Source: Herbaspirillum sp. Sphag64
GTDB lineage: Bacteria > Pseudomonadota > Gammaproteobacteria > Burkholderiales > Burkholderiaceae_D
Reading direction: 5' to 3'
Length of the DNA: 64,000 nt
Assembly (NCBI RefSeq): GCF_014192645.1
Contig: NZ_JACHYE010000005.1
Location: forward strand, 1-64,000
Part shown: positions 1-8,581 of the stretch, one piece after another
Numbering within the stretch: position 1 is the first letter of the stretch
Layout: the number at the start of each line of letters is the position of its first letter
Program-made: the position numbers and the translations under genes
Notes under the pieces: generated by a model
The model's input: only the letters and a program-made list of their open reading frames with translations
Database searches by the model: none
Told to the model about the DNA's origin: nothing

Positions 1-349
1 GCTTGCATCGCTGTCAAATCGTTTTGTTTGTCAGCAGCAGAGAAACGAGATTATGTAGTGTTTTTTAATTTGCGTCAACTACTTTTTTAACGCTTAACTA
101 AAAATTTTTTACTGCCACTTCTCATTTCTACATCTTGTATTGCGCTTTGCTTTCTTACTTCTTCCCCACCTCGCTCGCTGCGTCTTGCTCTTTGCTGCGT
201 CGCTGTTTCAGCGGGGAGGCGAACTATAGCAAAGCCTTTCCAATTCGTGCAAGCTTTTTTAAGCAATTATTTAAACTTTTTACCAAACCCCTCGCAAACC
301 CACGCCCACACTCACTCTCTTCGAACAAACAAAAAAAACCAACACCATA
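1..349. other. AT-rich non-coding left edge
   Basis: No convincing gene lies here. The stretch is T-rich with poly-T and poly-A runs. Two loosely similar segments stand out, at about 30-58 and 207-236: each has CAGC followed by a G/A-rich stretch, then CGA and TTAT or CTATA. The 71-aa open frame at 135-350 has no Shine-Dalgarno sequence and an unnatural composition, so I do not call it. The stretch probably lies between the crotonase terminator and a gene outside the window. Confidence 0.5.
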
Positions 350-388
350 AACAATAAGGCCATCCCTGCGGGATGGCCTTATTGTTTT
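350..388. terminator. Strong bidirectional terminator
   Basis: A perfect 17-bp inverted repeat (350-366 with 370-386) encloses a 3-nt TGC loop and ends in TTGTTTT on the plus strand. On the minus strand it lies 27 nt beyond the crotonase stop codon, so it most likely ends that transcript. It could also stop transcription entering from the left edge. Confidence 0.85.
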
Positions 389-414
389 ACAAAACTACTC
401 AACTGCGCTATTCG

Positions 415-1191
415 TTACAGGTTCTTGAAGTTGGCTTGGCGCTTTTCCAGGAAAGCCGCCATGCCCTCGGTCTGGTCCTCTGTCGCAAAACAGCTGTAGA
501 AGGAAGTCCGCTCGTACTTGATTCCCTCCACCAGCGTTGTTTCATATGCACGATTGACGCAATCCTTCACCATGGCAACGACAGGCTGCGACATTTGACT
601 AATAGTAATCGCTGCGGCCATTGCTTCATCCATCAGCTTCGCCGCTGGAACGACTCGGGATACCAAACCAGCACGCTCTGCTTCCTGAGCATCCATCATG
701 CGCCCAGTAAGACAGAGGTCCATAGCTTTTGATTTCGATATAGCACGTGGTAGACGCTGAGTCCCGCCTGCTCCGGGCGTGATGCCAAGCTTAACTTCGG
801 GCTGTCCAAACTGGGCGTTATCGGCGGCGATGATGAAATCGCACATCATCGCCAGCTCACAGCCACCGCCAAGGGCGTAACCAGCTACCGCCGCGATGAC
901 CGGCTTACGCACGCGGCGAATGGTTTCCCAGTTGCGGGTAATGAATTCACCCTTAAAAACGTCCATGAAGTTATAGCCTGCCATGGCACTGATATCAGCG
1001 CCAGCAGCGAAAGCCTTTTCGCTACCAGTGACAATAATGCAGCCGATCTCTGTATCAGCATCGAATTCAAGCAGAGCTGCACCAAGATCGGTCATCAAGC
1101 CGTCATTCAAGGCATTCAAAGCCTTTGGACGGTTCAGTCTTATCAGACCAACTTTACCGTGGGTTTCAGTCAATATATTCTCGTAACTCAT
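415..1191 (-). CDS. Enoyl-CoA hydratase/isomerase (crotonase family)
   Basis: This 258-aa protein would hydrate trans-2-enoyl-CoA to 3-hydroxyacyl-CoA in fatty-acid or related acyl-CoA breakdown. It carries the crotonase core: the oxyanion-hole [13 protein letters not shown] segment and the [19 protein letters not shown] segment. These contain both glutamates that act as acid/base in true hydratases, so a hydratase is favoured over a plain isomerase. The start MSYENIL at 1191 is chosen because AGGAGA lies just upstream; an in-frame ATG at 1215 lacks a site. It stands alone, divergent from the universal stress gene, with a strong terminator behind it. The exact substrate cannot be read from sequence. 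Confidence 0.9.
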   Translation of the reverse strand: MSYENILTETHGKVGLIRLNRPKALNALNDGLMTDLGAALLEFDADTEIGCIIVTGSEKAFAAGADISAMAGYNFMDVFKGEFITRNWETIRRVRKPVIAAVAGYALGGGCELAMMCDFIIAADNAQFGQPEVKLGITPGAGGTQRLPRAISKSKAMDLCLTGRMMDAQEAERAGLVSRVVPAAKLMDEAMAAAITISQMSQPVVAMVKDCVNRAYETTLVEGIKYERTSFYSCFATEDQTEGMAAFLEKRQANFKNL

Positions 1192-1295
1192 CTGGTCTCC
1201 TATTGATATACACATATTGCAGAAAAGCGCATTTACCGTCGCCGATGATTGTACCGCTATTGAATTTTTCTCGACGCTGCTTCAAGCAACAGAAG

Positions 1296-1326
1296 TTGCT
1301 TCCTTGATCAAGCTCAGCGCTATACT
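1296..1326 (+). promoter_or_regulatory. Candidate sigma-70 promoter of the usp gene
   Basis: TTGCTT at 1296-1301 and TATACT at 1321-1326 are separated by 19 bp, about 37 nt before the usp start codon. The -10 is good; the spacing is long. A perfect AAAGGAGG ribosome site follows at 1350-1357. Confidence 0.4.
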
Positions 1327-1362
1327 GGATATACCCCTTTCACTGCGTCAAAGGAGGATCAC

Positions 1363-1800
1363 ATGTTCAAGACCATACTTGTACCAACAGATGGATCAGA
1401 ACGGTCTGACAAAGCGATTGCCAACGCCATCGACTACGCTCAGCACTGCAAATCAAAGATAGTCGGTATCGGGGTCGCTGAACCTTATCCGTTCTCTCCG
1501 CTAGCAGAGACTGCCATGGCCATTGATCCCGGCATGTATGAAGAAAATGTACGCGCCTTGGCAGAACAACATGTTCAGCGTATCGCGGATGCCGCGCAGG
1601 CCGCAGGTGTTGCCTGTGAGACAATGACGGTACTTTCCTTTGCACCGGACGAAGAGATCGTCAATGCAGCCAAGAAATATGGCTGCGACGTGATTTTTAT
1701 GGCGTCGCATGGGAGAAGTGGATTAAGTCGATTATTTCTCGGCAGCAAAACTCAGAAAGTCTTGGCGCACTCACCTGTCCCGGTGCTCGTGTTGCGCTAG
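1363..1800 (+). CDS. Universal stress protein, UspA family
   Basis: A 145-aa single-domain UspA fold protein, the usual length. The nucleotide-loop signature is present near the C-terminus: ASHGRSGLSRLFLGS fits G-2x-G-9x-G(S/T) except that the first glycine is alanine, a common variant among ATP-binding members. The N-terminal FKTILVPTDGSERSDKA strand-loop is also typical. It follows a strong AAAGGAGG ribosome site and is a single-gene unit between a promoter and a terminator hairpin. Family members support survival under starvation or stress; the specific role here is unknown. Confidence 0.92.
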   Translation: MFKTILVPTDGSERSDKAIANAIDYAQHCKSKIVGIGVAEPYPFSPLAETAMAIDPGMYEENVRALAEQHVQRIADAAQAAGVACETMTVLSFAPDEEIVNAAKKYGCDVIFMASHGRSGLSRLFLGSKTQKVLAHSPVPVLVLR

Positions 1801-1816
1801 CAACATCGGATAGTAA

Positions 1817-1852
1817 AACGCCGGTTTTGCTGCTTCAGCAAAAACCGGCGTT
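1817..1852. terminator. Bidirectional terminator between usp and mltA
   Basis: AACGCCGGTTTTGCTG at 1817-1832 pairs with 1836-1852 with a single-base bulge and a CTT loop. It sits between two convergent genes and can serve both. Confidence 0.8.
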
Positions 1853-1874
1853 GTGTGTTTATTTACTCCCTGCG

Positions 1875-3047
1875 TCAAGGCCTGGGTAGTAACACCCACA
1901 TCATGCCGCGCTGCTTCATTGCGCCCGCCTTTTCTCCGGCCTCACTCCCTGAGCCCCAGAAATAGTCTGCTCGCACCGCACCGCGGATTGCCCCCCCTGT
2001 ATCCTGCGCCACAACAAGTCGTTGCAGGAGAGTGTCACTATTCGGCTGCGTCGTATCCAGGAATACCGGCGCACCTAAAGGAAGATGTTGCGGATCGATG
2101 GCAATTGATCGCTGCCCCGTGAGAGGCACGCCAAGTGCGCCTTTTGGCCCCTTGGTAGGGTCGGCAATTTTCTCTTCTTTAAAGAAGACAAAACTTGGAT
2201 TGGCATTGAACAACTCATTCTGCCGCGACGGATTGGCAGCAACCCAGGCCTTGATGCCCTGGGCAGATGCTTGAGAAAGCTGCATTTCACCTTTATCCAC
2301 CAGGTAGCGACCAATCGATTTGTAGGGCTGTCCATTTTGATCCGCATATGCGACCCGGATGGTTTCCTTGGAATCACTCAGATAGACTCGCCCGGAACCC
2401 TGAACCTGCAGGAAGAATGCCTCGACAGGATCATCCACCCATACCAGCTCCTTGCCATTGAGAGCCCCTGACTGCAGCAACTCAGCACGTGTGTAATAGG
2501 GAACAACCTTGTTGCCCGCCAATCGACCGCGCAAGCGCATGTTCTTGAGATCAGGATAGACACTGGATAAATCAATCGTCAGCATATCATCGGGTGTCCG
2601 ATATAGCGGTGTCTGATAGGGGCCGCCGCGTTTGCGTGCGCCGCGCAACAGAGGCTCGTAATAACCGGTAATCAAGCCGCTATCAGTACCATCACCATTG
2701 AATACCTTGTAGGGGATGAAATTTGCCTCGAAAAAACTGCGCACGGCATCGTCGTCATCGCCGTTGACCTGTCCTGCAGCATTACAAGCAGCGCGCCAGT
2801 CGCTACGTTTGATCAGCGTCGCGCAGGAATTCATGAATGCAGGCCAGGCCTCGCGCAGCGCATCCTTATCCCAACCAGGCATTGCCGTGAAGCTACTTTT
2901 TTGCAGCGTCTGCGCTACCGGCTCAGTACCTGGCTTCTGCGCAGGCACTGGACTTGGCTCCGGCTTCGGAGGTACGGTTGTACAGGCGGCAAGACTCAGA
3001 AGAATGATCGCGGCGAATGCAGTTAAACTAGTACGGATAAATGACAT
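1875..3047 (-). CDS. mltA: Membrane-bound lytic murein transglycosylase A
   Basis: A 390-aa outer-membrane lipoprotein that cleaves the MurNAc-GlcNAc bond of peptidoglycan, leaving 1,6-anhydro ends. The N-terminus has a short positively charged start, a hydrophobic run and an LAAC lipobox (Cys about residue 22), followed by a Pro-rich linker typical of a tether. The MltA barrel domain and the C-terminal 3D domain follow; the latter shows VAQDTGGAIRG and ADYFWGSG with the conserved aspartates. No clear Shine-Dalgarno sequence precedes the ATG. It is divergent from the small membrane protein gene starting at 3062, only 14 nt away, so the two must share or overlap promoter DNA. Confidence 0.93.
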   Translation of the reverse strand: MSFIRTSLTAFAAIILLSLAACTTVPPKPEPSPVPAQKPGTEPVAQTLQKSSFTAMPGWDKDALREAWPAFMNSCATLIKRSDWRAACNAAGQVNGDDDDAVRSFFEANFIPYKVFNGDGTDSGLITGYYEPLLRGARKRGGPYQTPLYRTPDDMLTIDLSSVYPDLKNMRLRGRLAGNKVVPYYTRAELLQSGALNGKELVWVDDPVEAFFLQVQGSGRVYLSDSKETIRVAYADQNGQPYKSIGRYLVDKGEMQLSQASAQGIKAWVAANPSRQNELFNANPSFVFFKEEKIADPTKGPKGALGVPLTGQRSIAIDPQHLPLGAPVFLDTTQPNSDTLLQRLVVAQDTGGAIRGAVRADYFWGSGSEAGEKAGAMKQRGMMWVLLPRP

Positions 3048-3061
3048 TGAGGAAACGTTAA

Positions 3062-3205
3062 ATGTTGTGGTTAATACTGGAAGCTGGTAGTGCCTTCTTC
3101 ATCTTTGTGTTCATCGTCTGGTGGACCATGTTTTCCGGTAAGAAGCCTACCCAGCCAGCACAGCGCAGCAAACCAGACGATCAGGCTGACGACCAGTCAG
3201 CTTAA
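3062..3205 (+). CDS. Small single-pass membrane protein (47 aa)
   Basis: A short gene of 47 codons plus stop. It begins MLWLILEAGSAFFIFVFIVW, a clear membrane helix ending in Trp-Trp, followed by a charged, Pro/Gln/Asp-rich cytoplasmic tail (KKPTQPAQRSKPDDQ region). GAGGAAA lies 9 nt before the ATG, a good ribosome site, which supports real translation. Its stop codon overlaps the apaG stop codon by 3-4 nt tail to tail. The function is unknown. I recall similar short hydrophobic proteins in Burkholderiales, but this needs a search to confirm. Confidence 0.72.
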   Translation: MLWLILEAGSAFFIFVFIVWWTMFSGKKPTQPAQRSKPDDQADDQSA

Positions 3206-3576
3206 TGCAGGGTACGCGGCAAGGACAGGAAGAACTCGGGTATGCGGGCATCAAATTGCTCGCCGTCCTCGGCAACACAGAAATACTCACCGTGCATTGA
3301 TCCTTGCGGCGTCTTCAGGGCAGTGCCGCTGGTATATTCAAACTGCTCGCCTGGCTGCAGGAAGGGCTGATGACCGACCACGCCCAGTCCGCGCACTTCC
3401 TCCACATGATTATTAGCGTCCTTGATGACCCAATGGCGCGAAATTAATTGCGCGGGAACCTGGCCGCTATTAATGATCGTGATCGCGTAGGCAAATACAT
3501 AGTGTGACCGGGCTGGATCGGACTGTTCTTCCTGATATTGTGTTTTGACCGTCACGGTAAATTCATACGTCGCCAT
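3202..3576 (-). CDS. apaG: ApaG (DUF525) protein
   Basis: A 124-aa single ApaG domain, the normal length. The fold is an immunoglobulin/fibronectin-like beta sandwich. Conserved elements are FAYAITIINSG, the SRHWVI strand, GVVGHQPFLQPGE and the GSMHGEYFCV motif near the C-terminus. In E. coli apaG is linked to cobalt/magnesium phenotypes and diadenosine polyphosphate genes, but its biochemical role is unclear. Here it is divergent from rpe. Confidence 0.92.
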   Translation of the reverse strand: MATYEFTVTVKTQYQEEQSDPARSHYVFAYAITIINSGQVPAQLISRHWVIKDANNHVEEVRGLGVVGHQPFLQPGEQFEYTSGTALKTPQGSMHGEYFCVAEDGEQFDARIPEFFLSLPRTLH

Positions 3577-3732
3577 ACGGCTCCCTCAATTAATTAAATA
3601 GCAATGAACCATTGCACACGAAATTCCCTTGCGGTGCAAGATTCGCAAGCAAACCTTACCAGCATGAACGAGTAAAATAACGCATCTTTCAAGCATTCAT
3701 CGACTTCCTTTTTATTTATCGCCATTCCAGCC

Positions 3733-4398
3733 ATGCCAACCTATCGTATCGCTCCCAGCATTCTCTCTGCCGATTTTGCCCGCCTGGGAGAAGAAGTCCG
3801 TAACGTCATCACCGCCGGCGCCGACATCGTGCACTTCGACGTGATGGACAACCATTATGTTCCCAACCTGACTATCGGGCCTCTGGTGTGCGAAGCCATC
3901 CGCCCGCACGTACAAGTACCTATTGATGTGCATCTGATGGTCAAGCCAGTTGACCGCATCATCCCCGACTTTGCCAAGGCCGGTGCCAACATCATCACTT
4001 TCCATCCCGAGGGCTCGGAACATATTGATCGCACCCTGCAACTGATCAAGGATCACGGCTGCAAAGCCGGGCTGGTCTTTAATCCAGGCACCCCGTTGCA
4101 CTATCTTGATCACGTCATGGACAAACTCGATATCATTCTGATTATGTCTGTCAATCCTGGCTTTGGTGGTCAATCCTTCATTCCAGAAGCATTGAACAAG
4201 ATCGCCGCAGTGCGTCGTCGCATCGACGAATCCGGCCGCGACATCATGCTGGAAGTCGATGGAGGCATCAAGGTCGAAAACATCGCCGCTGCTGCCAAAG
4301 CAGGTGCGGATACCTTCGTGGCTGGCTCCGCCATTTTTGGCAAGCCAGACTACAAGGCAGTGATCGACGCCATGCGCGGCGAACTGGCCAAGGTTTAA
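3733..4398 (+). CDS. rpe: Ribulose-phosphate 3-epimerase
   Basis: A 221-aa TIM-barrel enzyme interconverting ribulose 5-phosphate and xylulose 5-phosphate in the pentose phosphate pathway (and the Calvin cycle where present). Diagnostic segments are [14 protein letters not shown] at the N-terminus, [17 protein letters not shown] with metal-binding His and Asp, PIDVHLMV, the VNPGFGGQ phosphate loop and EVDGGI near the C-terminus. The ribosome site before ATG 3733 is weak. It leads the rpe-gph-trp gene string, an order common in beta- and gammaproteobacteria. Confidence 0.96.
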   Translation: MPTYRIAPSILSADFARLGEEVRNVITAGADIVHFDVMDNHYVPNLTIGPLVCEAIRPHVQVPIDVHLMVKPVDRIIPDFAKAGANIITFHPEGSEHIDRTLQLIKDHGCKAGLVFNPGTPLHYLDHVMDKLDIILIMSVNPGFGGQSFIPEALNKIAAVRRRIDESGRDIMLEVDGGIKVENIAAAAKAGADTFVAGSAIFGKPDYKAVIDAMRGELAKV

Positions 4399-4449
4399 GC
4401 CAGCCATCGATCATCCATCACAAACCCGACGCAACGATAGAAAAGACGC

Positions 4450-5118
4450 ATGCTCAACAACATCAAAGCCGCCATCATTGATCTCGATGGCACCATGCTC
4501 GATACCGCACCGGACTTCCATGTGGCGGTCAATCGTATGCGCGCCGATCTAGGGCTAGCCCCGCTGGCATTACATGTGATCGTGGATTTTGTTGGCAAGG
4601 GTTCAGAAAATCTGATGCGCCGGGTGCTGGCAGTGGACTATGACGACACTGATATTGAGCAACATTTTGCCGCCGCCTTATCCTCCTATCAGGAGCATTA
4701 CGCGGAAATCAACGGCAAATACGCCACGCTTTACCCGCAGGTAATCGAGGGCTTGCAGGTACTCCAGAAAAAGGGTTTGCGTCTGGCTTGCGTAACCAAC
4801 AAACCGGTCGCCTTTGCCCTGCCACTACTGGAACAAAAGGGCTTACGTCCCTATTTTGAAATCGTCTACGGCGGCGATTCCTTGCAGCGCAAGAAACCTG
4901 ATCCATTACCACTATTGCAAGTCTGCCAAGATTTCTCTCTGGAACCGTCACAGGTGGTTGCCATCGGAGACTCGTCGAACGATGCACTGGCCGCACGGGC
5001 AGCGGGTTGTCGCGTGCTCAACGTCCCGTATGGCTACAACCACGGTGAGCCTATACACAACGTCGATTCCGATGGTATAGTTCAGACGCTGCTTGATGCA
5101 GCAAACCAGATTTCGTAG
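4450..5118 (+). CDS. gph: Phosphoglycolate phosphatase
   Basis: A 222-aa HAD-superfamily hydrolase that dephosphorylates 2-phosphoglycolate, a by-product of DNA 3'-end repair and of Rubisco oxygenation. Motif I is IDLDGTMLDT (nucleophile Asp near residue 10 and the acid/base Asp two later), motif II is ACVTNKP, and motif IV is AIGDSSNDALAARAAGC. The alpha-helical cap lies between motifs I and II. It sits 51 nt after rpe and directly before the trp leader. Other HAD phosphosugar phosphatases look similar, but the rpe-gph-trpE order supports gph. Confidence 0.92.
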   Translation: MLNNIKAAIIDLDGTMLDTAPDFHVAVNRMRADLGLAPLALHVIVDFVGKGSENLMRRVLAVDYDDTDIEQHFAAALSSYQEHYAEINGKYATLYPQVIEGLQVLQKKGLRLACVTNKPVAFALPLLEQKGLRPYFEIVYGGDSLQRKKPDPLPLLQVCQDFSLEPSQVVAIGDSSNDALAARAAGCRVLNVPYGYNHGEPIHNVDSDGIVQTLLDAANQIS

Positions 5119-5160
5119 TGAAATGTACTGAAGTTGTACTCAACTAAACACATACGACAA

Positions 5161-5247
5161 ATGTTTCTCGACAAAAAACTCATCGCCAATCATTCAGCCG
5201 CCCCTGAGGCCTGGCTGTGGCGACGCTGGCAATCCCAGGCTAACTAA
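5161..5247 (+). CDS. Candidate trp operon leader peptide (28 aa)
   Basis: A 28-codon reading frame beginning MFLDKKLIA and ending in the segment AWLWRRWQSQAN before TAA. It has three Trp codons (5212-5214, 5218-5220, 5227-5229) within six codons, far above the normal Trp frequency, and lies directly before trpE. No strong Shine-Dalgarno sequence precedes the ATG, which is a weakness. The position upstream of a pairing region and a terminator hairpin is what a Trp attenuation leader should look like: ribosome stalling at the Trp codons when charged tRNA-Trp is scarce would change the RNA fold. Inferred from layout, not shown. Confidence 0.72.
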   Translation: MFLDKKLIANHSAAPEAWLWRRWQSQAN

Positions 5248-5296
5248 TATTTAGCCTCGTCAGTTGCTGTTCGCTCCACGCGAGCAGACGTTTTTT
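5208..5296 (+). promoter_or_regulatory. Candidate trp attenuator
   Basis: Three pairings are visible in the leader RNA. GCCTGG (about 5209-5214) can pair with CCAGGC (5235-5240). AGGCTAA (5237-5243) pairs perfectly with TTAGCCT (5251-5257). CTGTTCGC (5267-5274) pairs with GCGAGCAG (5280-5287) around a TCCAC loop, followed by ACG and six T (5291-5296), a normal intrinsic terminator. The first two pairings share segment 5237-5240 and exclude each other. The terminator stem does not itself overlap the second pairing, so the full switching mechanism is not resolved by eye. Confidence 0.68.
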
Positions 5297-5401
5297 GCAA
5301 CACTACCCCACTGTTTAATATCCGTTATTGTCGGCACGTATTTGCCAGGCCGCATCAGTACGCCTGGCACATGCTCCACGATATCGGCTCCGGAGAGAAA
5401 C

Positions 5402-6913
5402 ATGACCGAACTCGAATTCAAATCGCTCGCTAATCAAGGCTTTAACCGCATTCCACTGATCGCCGAAGCCTTCGCTGATCTGGAGACGCCACTCACCCTC
5501 TATCTGAAACTGGCACAGACCCAGAATGCGGGGAAGAACACCTTCCTGTTGGAATCGGTGGTCGGCGGCGAACGTTTTGGCCGCTATTCCTTTATTGGCT
5601 TGCCAGCCACCACCAAGCTGCGCAGCTTTGGTAACAGGGTCGAAGTTCTCAAAAACGATCAGGTAGTTGAATCGCATGAAAAAAATGCACTGGAATTCAT
5701 CGCCGAATTCCAGTCTCGCTACAAAGTGGCGATTCGTCCGGGCATGCCGCGATTCTGTGGCGGCCTGGCGGGCTACTTTGGCTATGACGCCGTACGTTAT
5801 ATCGAAAAGCGTCTGGCCGACAGCGCCCCCAAGGATGATCTCGGGCTGCCCGACATTCAGTTACTGGTCACCGAAGAGTTGGCTGTCATCGACAATCTCT
5901 CCGGTAAGCTATATCTCATCGTCTATGCCGATCCGGGCCAACCAGAAGCCTTCGCCAAGGCGCGTCAGCGGCTCAAGGATTTGCGCGCCATGTTGCGTCG
6001 CGCCGCCGATGCCCCTGTTACTACCGGCTCCGTACGTACAGATACGATCCGTGAATTCACCAAAGCTGACTATCTGCAGGCCGTCGCCAAGGCCAAAGAA
6101 TATGTCATGGCCGGCGATCTGATGCAGGTCCAGATCGGTCAGCGCCTGAAAAAATCTTATGTCGATTCACCGCTCATGTTGTACCGTGCGCTGCGCTCAC
6201 TGAATCCCTCGCCGTATATGTATTTCTACAATTTCGGCGATATGCAGATTGTTGGTGCCTCGCCGGAAATCCTGGTCCGTAATGAAACCATTGGCCAGAC
6301 TTCCGATGGCAATGCGCAGAAAAAGATCACGATTCGTCCTCTGGCAGGTACCCGACCACGCGGCGCAACACCAGAACGCGATGCCGCTCTTGCAGTCGAA
6401 TTGCTGGCCGATCCGAAGGAAATCGCCGAGCACGTGATGTTGATCGATCTGGCGCGCAACGATATTGGTCGCATCGCGACGACCGGCAGTGTCAAAGTCA
6501 CCGATCAGATGGTGATCGAGAAATATTCACACGTGCAGCACATCGTCTCCAATGTCGAGGGCTTGCTCAAACCCGGACTGTCGAATCTGGACGTGCTCAA
6601 AGCAACCTTCCCCGCCGGCACCCTGTCGGGTGCTCCCAAGGTCCGCGCCATGGAAATCATTGATGAACTGGAGCCGGTGAAACGTGGTATTTACGGCGGC
6701 GCCTGCGGCTATCTGTCGTTTGGCGGTGAGATGGATGTCGCCATCGCGATTCGCACAGGGGTCATCAAAGATGGCACGCTCTACGTGCAAGCCGCAGCCG
6801 GCATCGTTGCCGACTCGGTACCGGAAATGGAATGGGAAGAGACCGAAAACAAGGCACGTGCCGTTTTGCGTGCTGCCGAACAAGTGCAAGATGGACTGGA
6901 TGGAGAAATCTAA
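5402..6913 (+). CDS. trpE: Anthranilate synthase component I
   Basis: A 503-aa chorismate-utilising enzyme that makes anthranilate from chorismate with ammonia delivered by TrpG, the first committed step to tryptophan. The N-terminal domain has the LLES segment of the Trp feedback site and the GGLAGYFGYD region. The C-terminal catalytic domain shows GDLMQVQIGQRL, IRPLAGTRPRG, EHVMLIDLARNDIGR, FPAGTLSGAPKVRAMEII and the GGACGYL segment. ATG 5402 is chosen because GGAGAG lies just upstream and homologues start MTELEF-like; the longer frame back to 5264 runs through the attenuator. The stop is immediately followed by the trpG start. Confidence 0.97.
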   Translation: MTELEFKSLANQGFNRIPLIAEAFADLETPLTLYLKLAQTQNAGKNTFLLESVVGGERFGRYSFIGLPATTKLRSFGNRVEVLKNDQVVESHEKNALEFIAEFQSRYKVAIRPGMPRFCGGLAGYFGYDAVRYIEKRLADSAPKDDLGLPDIQLLVTEELAVIDNLSGKLYLIVYADPGQPEAFAKARQRLKDLRAMLRRAADAPVTTGSVRTDTIREFTKADYLQAVAKAKEYVMAGDLMQVQIGQRLKKSYVDSPLMLYRALRSLNPSPYMYFYNFGDMQIVGASPEILVRNETIGQTSDGNAQKKITIRPLAGTRPRGATPERDAALAVELLADPKEIAEHVMLIDLARNDIGRIATTGSVKVTDQMVIEKYSHVQHIVSNVEGLLKPGLSNLDVLKATFPAGTLSGAPKVRAMEIIDELEPVKRGIYGGACGYLSFGGEMDVAIAIRTGVIKDGTLYVQAAAGIVADSVPEMEWEETENKARAVLRAAEQVQDGLDGEI

Positions 6914-7489
6914 ATGCTACTCATGATCGACAACTACGATTCCTTCACCTATAACATCGTGCAATATTTTGGCGAACTAGGTGAAGAAGTCCTGACTATC
7001 CGCAATGATGAAATCACCATTGCCGAGATTGAAAAACTGAATCCGGCGCGTATTTGCCTTTCCCCCGGACCATGCAGTCCACGTGAAGCTGGCATCTGCA
7101 TTGACTTGCTCAAACACTTCTCGGGCAAACTGCCAATTCTGGGCGTGTGCCTTGGCCATCAAGCCATTGGTGAAGCATTCGGCGGCAATGTGGTGCGCGC
7201 CAAACAAGTCATGCACGGCAAGACATCGAAGATCGCGCATACCGGCGTCGGTGTGTTCAAGGATATCCCCAGCCCCTATACGGTAATCCGCTATCACTCG
7301 CTGGCGATCGACCGCGCTACGCTGCCAGATTGCCTGGAAGTGACCGCCTGGACCGATGACGGCGAAATCATGGGCGTACGTCACAAGGAATTTGATCTGC
7401 AAGGGGTGCAATTCCACCCTGAGTCGATCCTGTCGGAACATGGTCATGCCTTGCTGAAAAATTTCCTGACCGGCTCCGCGCAGAGTTAA
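6914..7489 (+). CDS. trpG: Anthranilate synthase component II, glutamine amidotransferase
   Basis: A 191-aa class I glutamine amidotransferase that releases ammonia from glutamine for TrpE. The triad is visible: Cys in [10 protein letters not shown], and His and Glu in QFHPESIL. The N-terminus [14 protein letters not shown] is the family signature. Its ATG directly abuts the trpE stop, implying translational coupling. TrpG and PabA are close relatives and this protein may also serve p-aminobenzoate synthesis. Confidence 0.96.
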   Translation: MLLMIDNYDSFTYNIVQYFGELGEEVLTIRNDEITIAEIEKLNPARICLSPGPCSPREAGICIDLLKHFSGKLPILGVCLGHQAIGEAFGGNVVRAKQVMHGKTSKIAHTGVGVFKDIPSPYTVIRYHSLAIDRATLPDCLEVTAWTDDGEIMGVRHKEFDLQGVQFHPESILSEHGHALLKNFLTGSAQS

Positions 7490-7537
7490 GTGAAAGCTTC
7501 AATGCGCACATCACTTAACTTTCAGGAAAATTCAATC

Positions 7538-8572
7538 ATGTCCATCACACCACAAGAAGCACTCCTGCGCTGTATCGATCATCGTGAAATCTTCCACGAT
7601 GAAATGCTCACACTGTTTCGTCAGATCATGCGTGGCGAAATGTCGCCTGTGATGATCGCAGCGCTCACCATGGGCTTGCGAGTCAAGAAGGAAACCATTG
7701 GAGAAATCGCCGCTGCGGCACAGGTTATGCGGGAATTCGCCACCAAGGTCCCAATGGCCGACACCAACAATTTGCTTGACATCGTCGGCACCGGAGGTGA
7801 TGGCGCCCACACCTTCAATATTTCAACTGCCTCGATGTTCGTTGCAGCAGCAGCCGGAGCACGGGTTGCCAAACATGGTGGTCGCAGTGTTTCCTCGTCG
7901 TCCGGCAGCGCTGATGTTCTCGAAGCGCTCGGTGCCAATATCAATCTGCAACCGGAACAGGTTGCGCAATCAATTGCGCAGACCGGTATCGGTTTCATGT
8001 TCGCGCCGAATCATCATGCGGCAATGAAACATGCGGCACCGGTACGCAAGGAGTTGGGGGTAAGGACTATCTTCAATATTCTTGGCCCGCTGACCAATCC
8101 TGCCGGCGCGCCGAATATCCTGATGGGTGTCTTTCATGCCGATCTGGTAGGGATACAGGTGCGTGTGCTGCAGCGCCTGGGCGCGCAACATGCGGTCGTG
8201 GTCTGGGGTCGGGACAATCTGGATGAGGTCACTCTTGGTGGCGCTACCATGATTGGTGAACTGGTCAATGGTGAAATCCGTGAATACGAAATTCATCCGG
8301 AAGACTTCGGCATGAGCATGTTCGCCAGCCGCAACCTGCAGGTCGCGAATGCGGAAGAATCTAAAGCGAAGATCTTTGAAGCACTCCAGGGCACGCCCGG
8401 TCCAGTGCACAATATCGTCGCCCTCAACGCTGGTACCGCACTATATGCCTCAGGCGTCGCAAGCTCGATTGAGGCAGGTCTGCAACTGGCACGTACCACT
8501 ATCAGCTCGGGTGCTGCGCTGGCCAAGGTCGATGCCTTCGTCAAGGTGACACAACAACTGGGCCGCCCATAA
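7538..8572 (+). CDS. trpD: Anthranilate phosphoribosyltransferase
   Basis: A 344-aa enzyme that joins anthranilate to PRPP, the second tryptophan step. The signature [14 protein letters not shown] binds [22 protein letters not shown] follows, and the magnesium-binding NLDEVTLGG is in place. I start at ATG 7538 (MSITPQEAL) because AGGAAA lies about 9 nt upstream; a GTG just after the trpG stop would add 16 unlikely residues. It lies between trpG and trpC in the same transcript. Confidence 0.96.
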   Translation: MSITPQEALLRCIDHREIFHDEMLTLFRQIMRGEMSPVMIAALTMGLRVKKETIGEIAAAAQVMREFATKVPMADTNNLLDIVGTGGDGAHTFNISTASMFVAAAAGARVAKHGGRSVSSSSGSADVLEALGANINLQPEQVAQSIAQTGIGFMFAPNHHAAMKHAAPVRKELGVRTIFNILGPLTNPAGAPNILMGVFHADLVGIQVRVLQRLGAQHAVVVWGRDNLDEVTLGGATMIGELVNGEIREYEIHPEDFGMSMFASRNLQVANAEESKAKIFEALQGTPGPVHNIVALNAGTALYASGVASSIEAGLQLARTTISSGAALAKVDAFVKVTQQLGRP

Positions 8573-8581
8573 GGAATTTCC

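Noticed and set aside
135-350. 71-codon plus-strand frame at the left edge
   Set aside because: No ribosome site, unnatural composition, and overlaps AT-rich non-coding DNA.
3712-4407. 231-codon minus-strand frame
   Set aside because: Exact antisense of rpe, which is certain.
5125-5140. Twin GTACT elements resembling a TrpR operator
   Set aside because: Only half-sites match and no TrpR gene is expected in this group, so I do not call an operator.
5264-5401. N-terminal extension of trpE
   Set aside because: It lacks a ribosome site and runs through the attenuator; GGAGAG supports ATG 5402.
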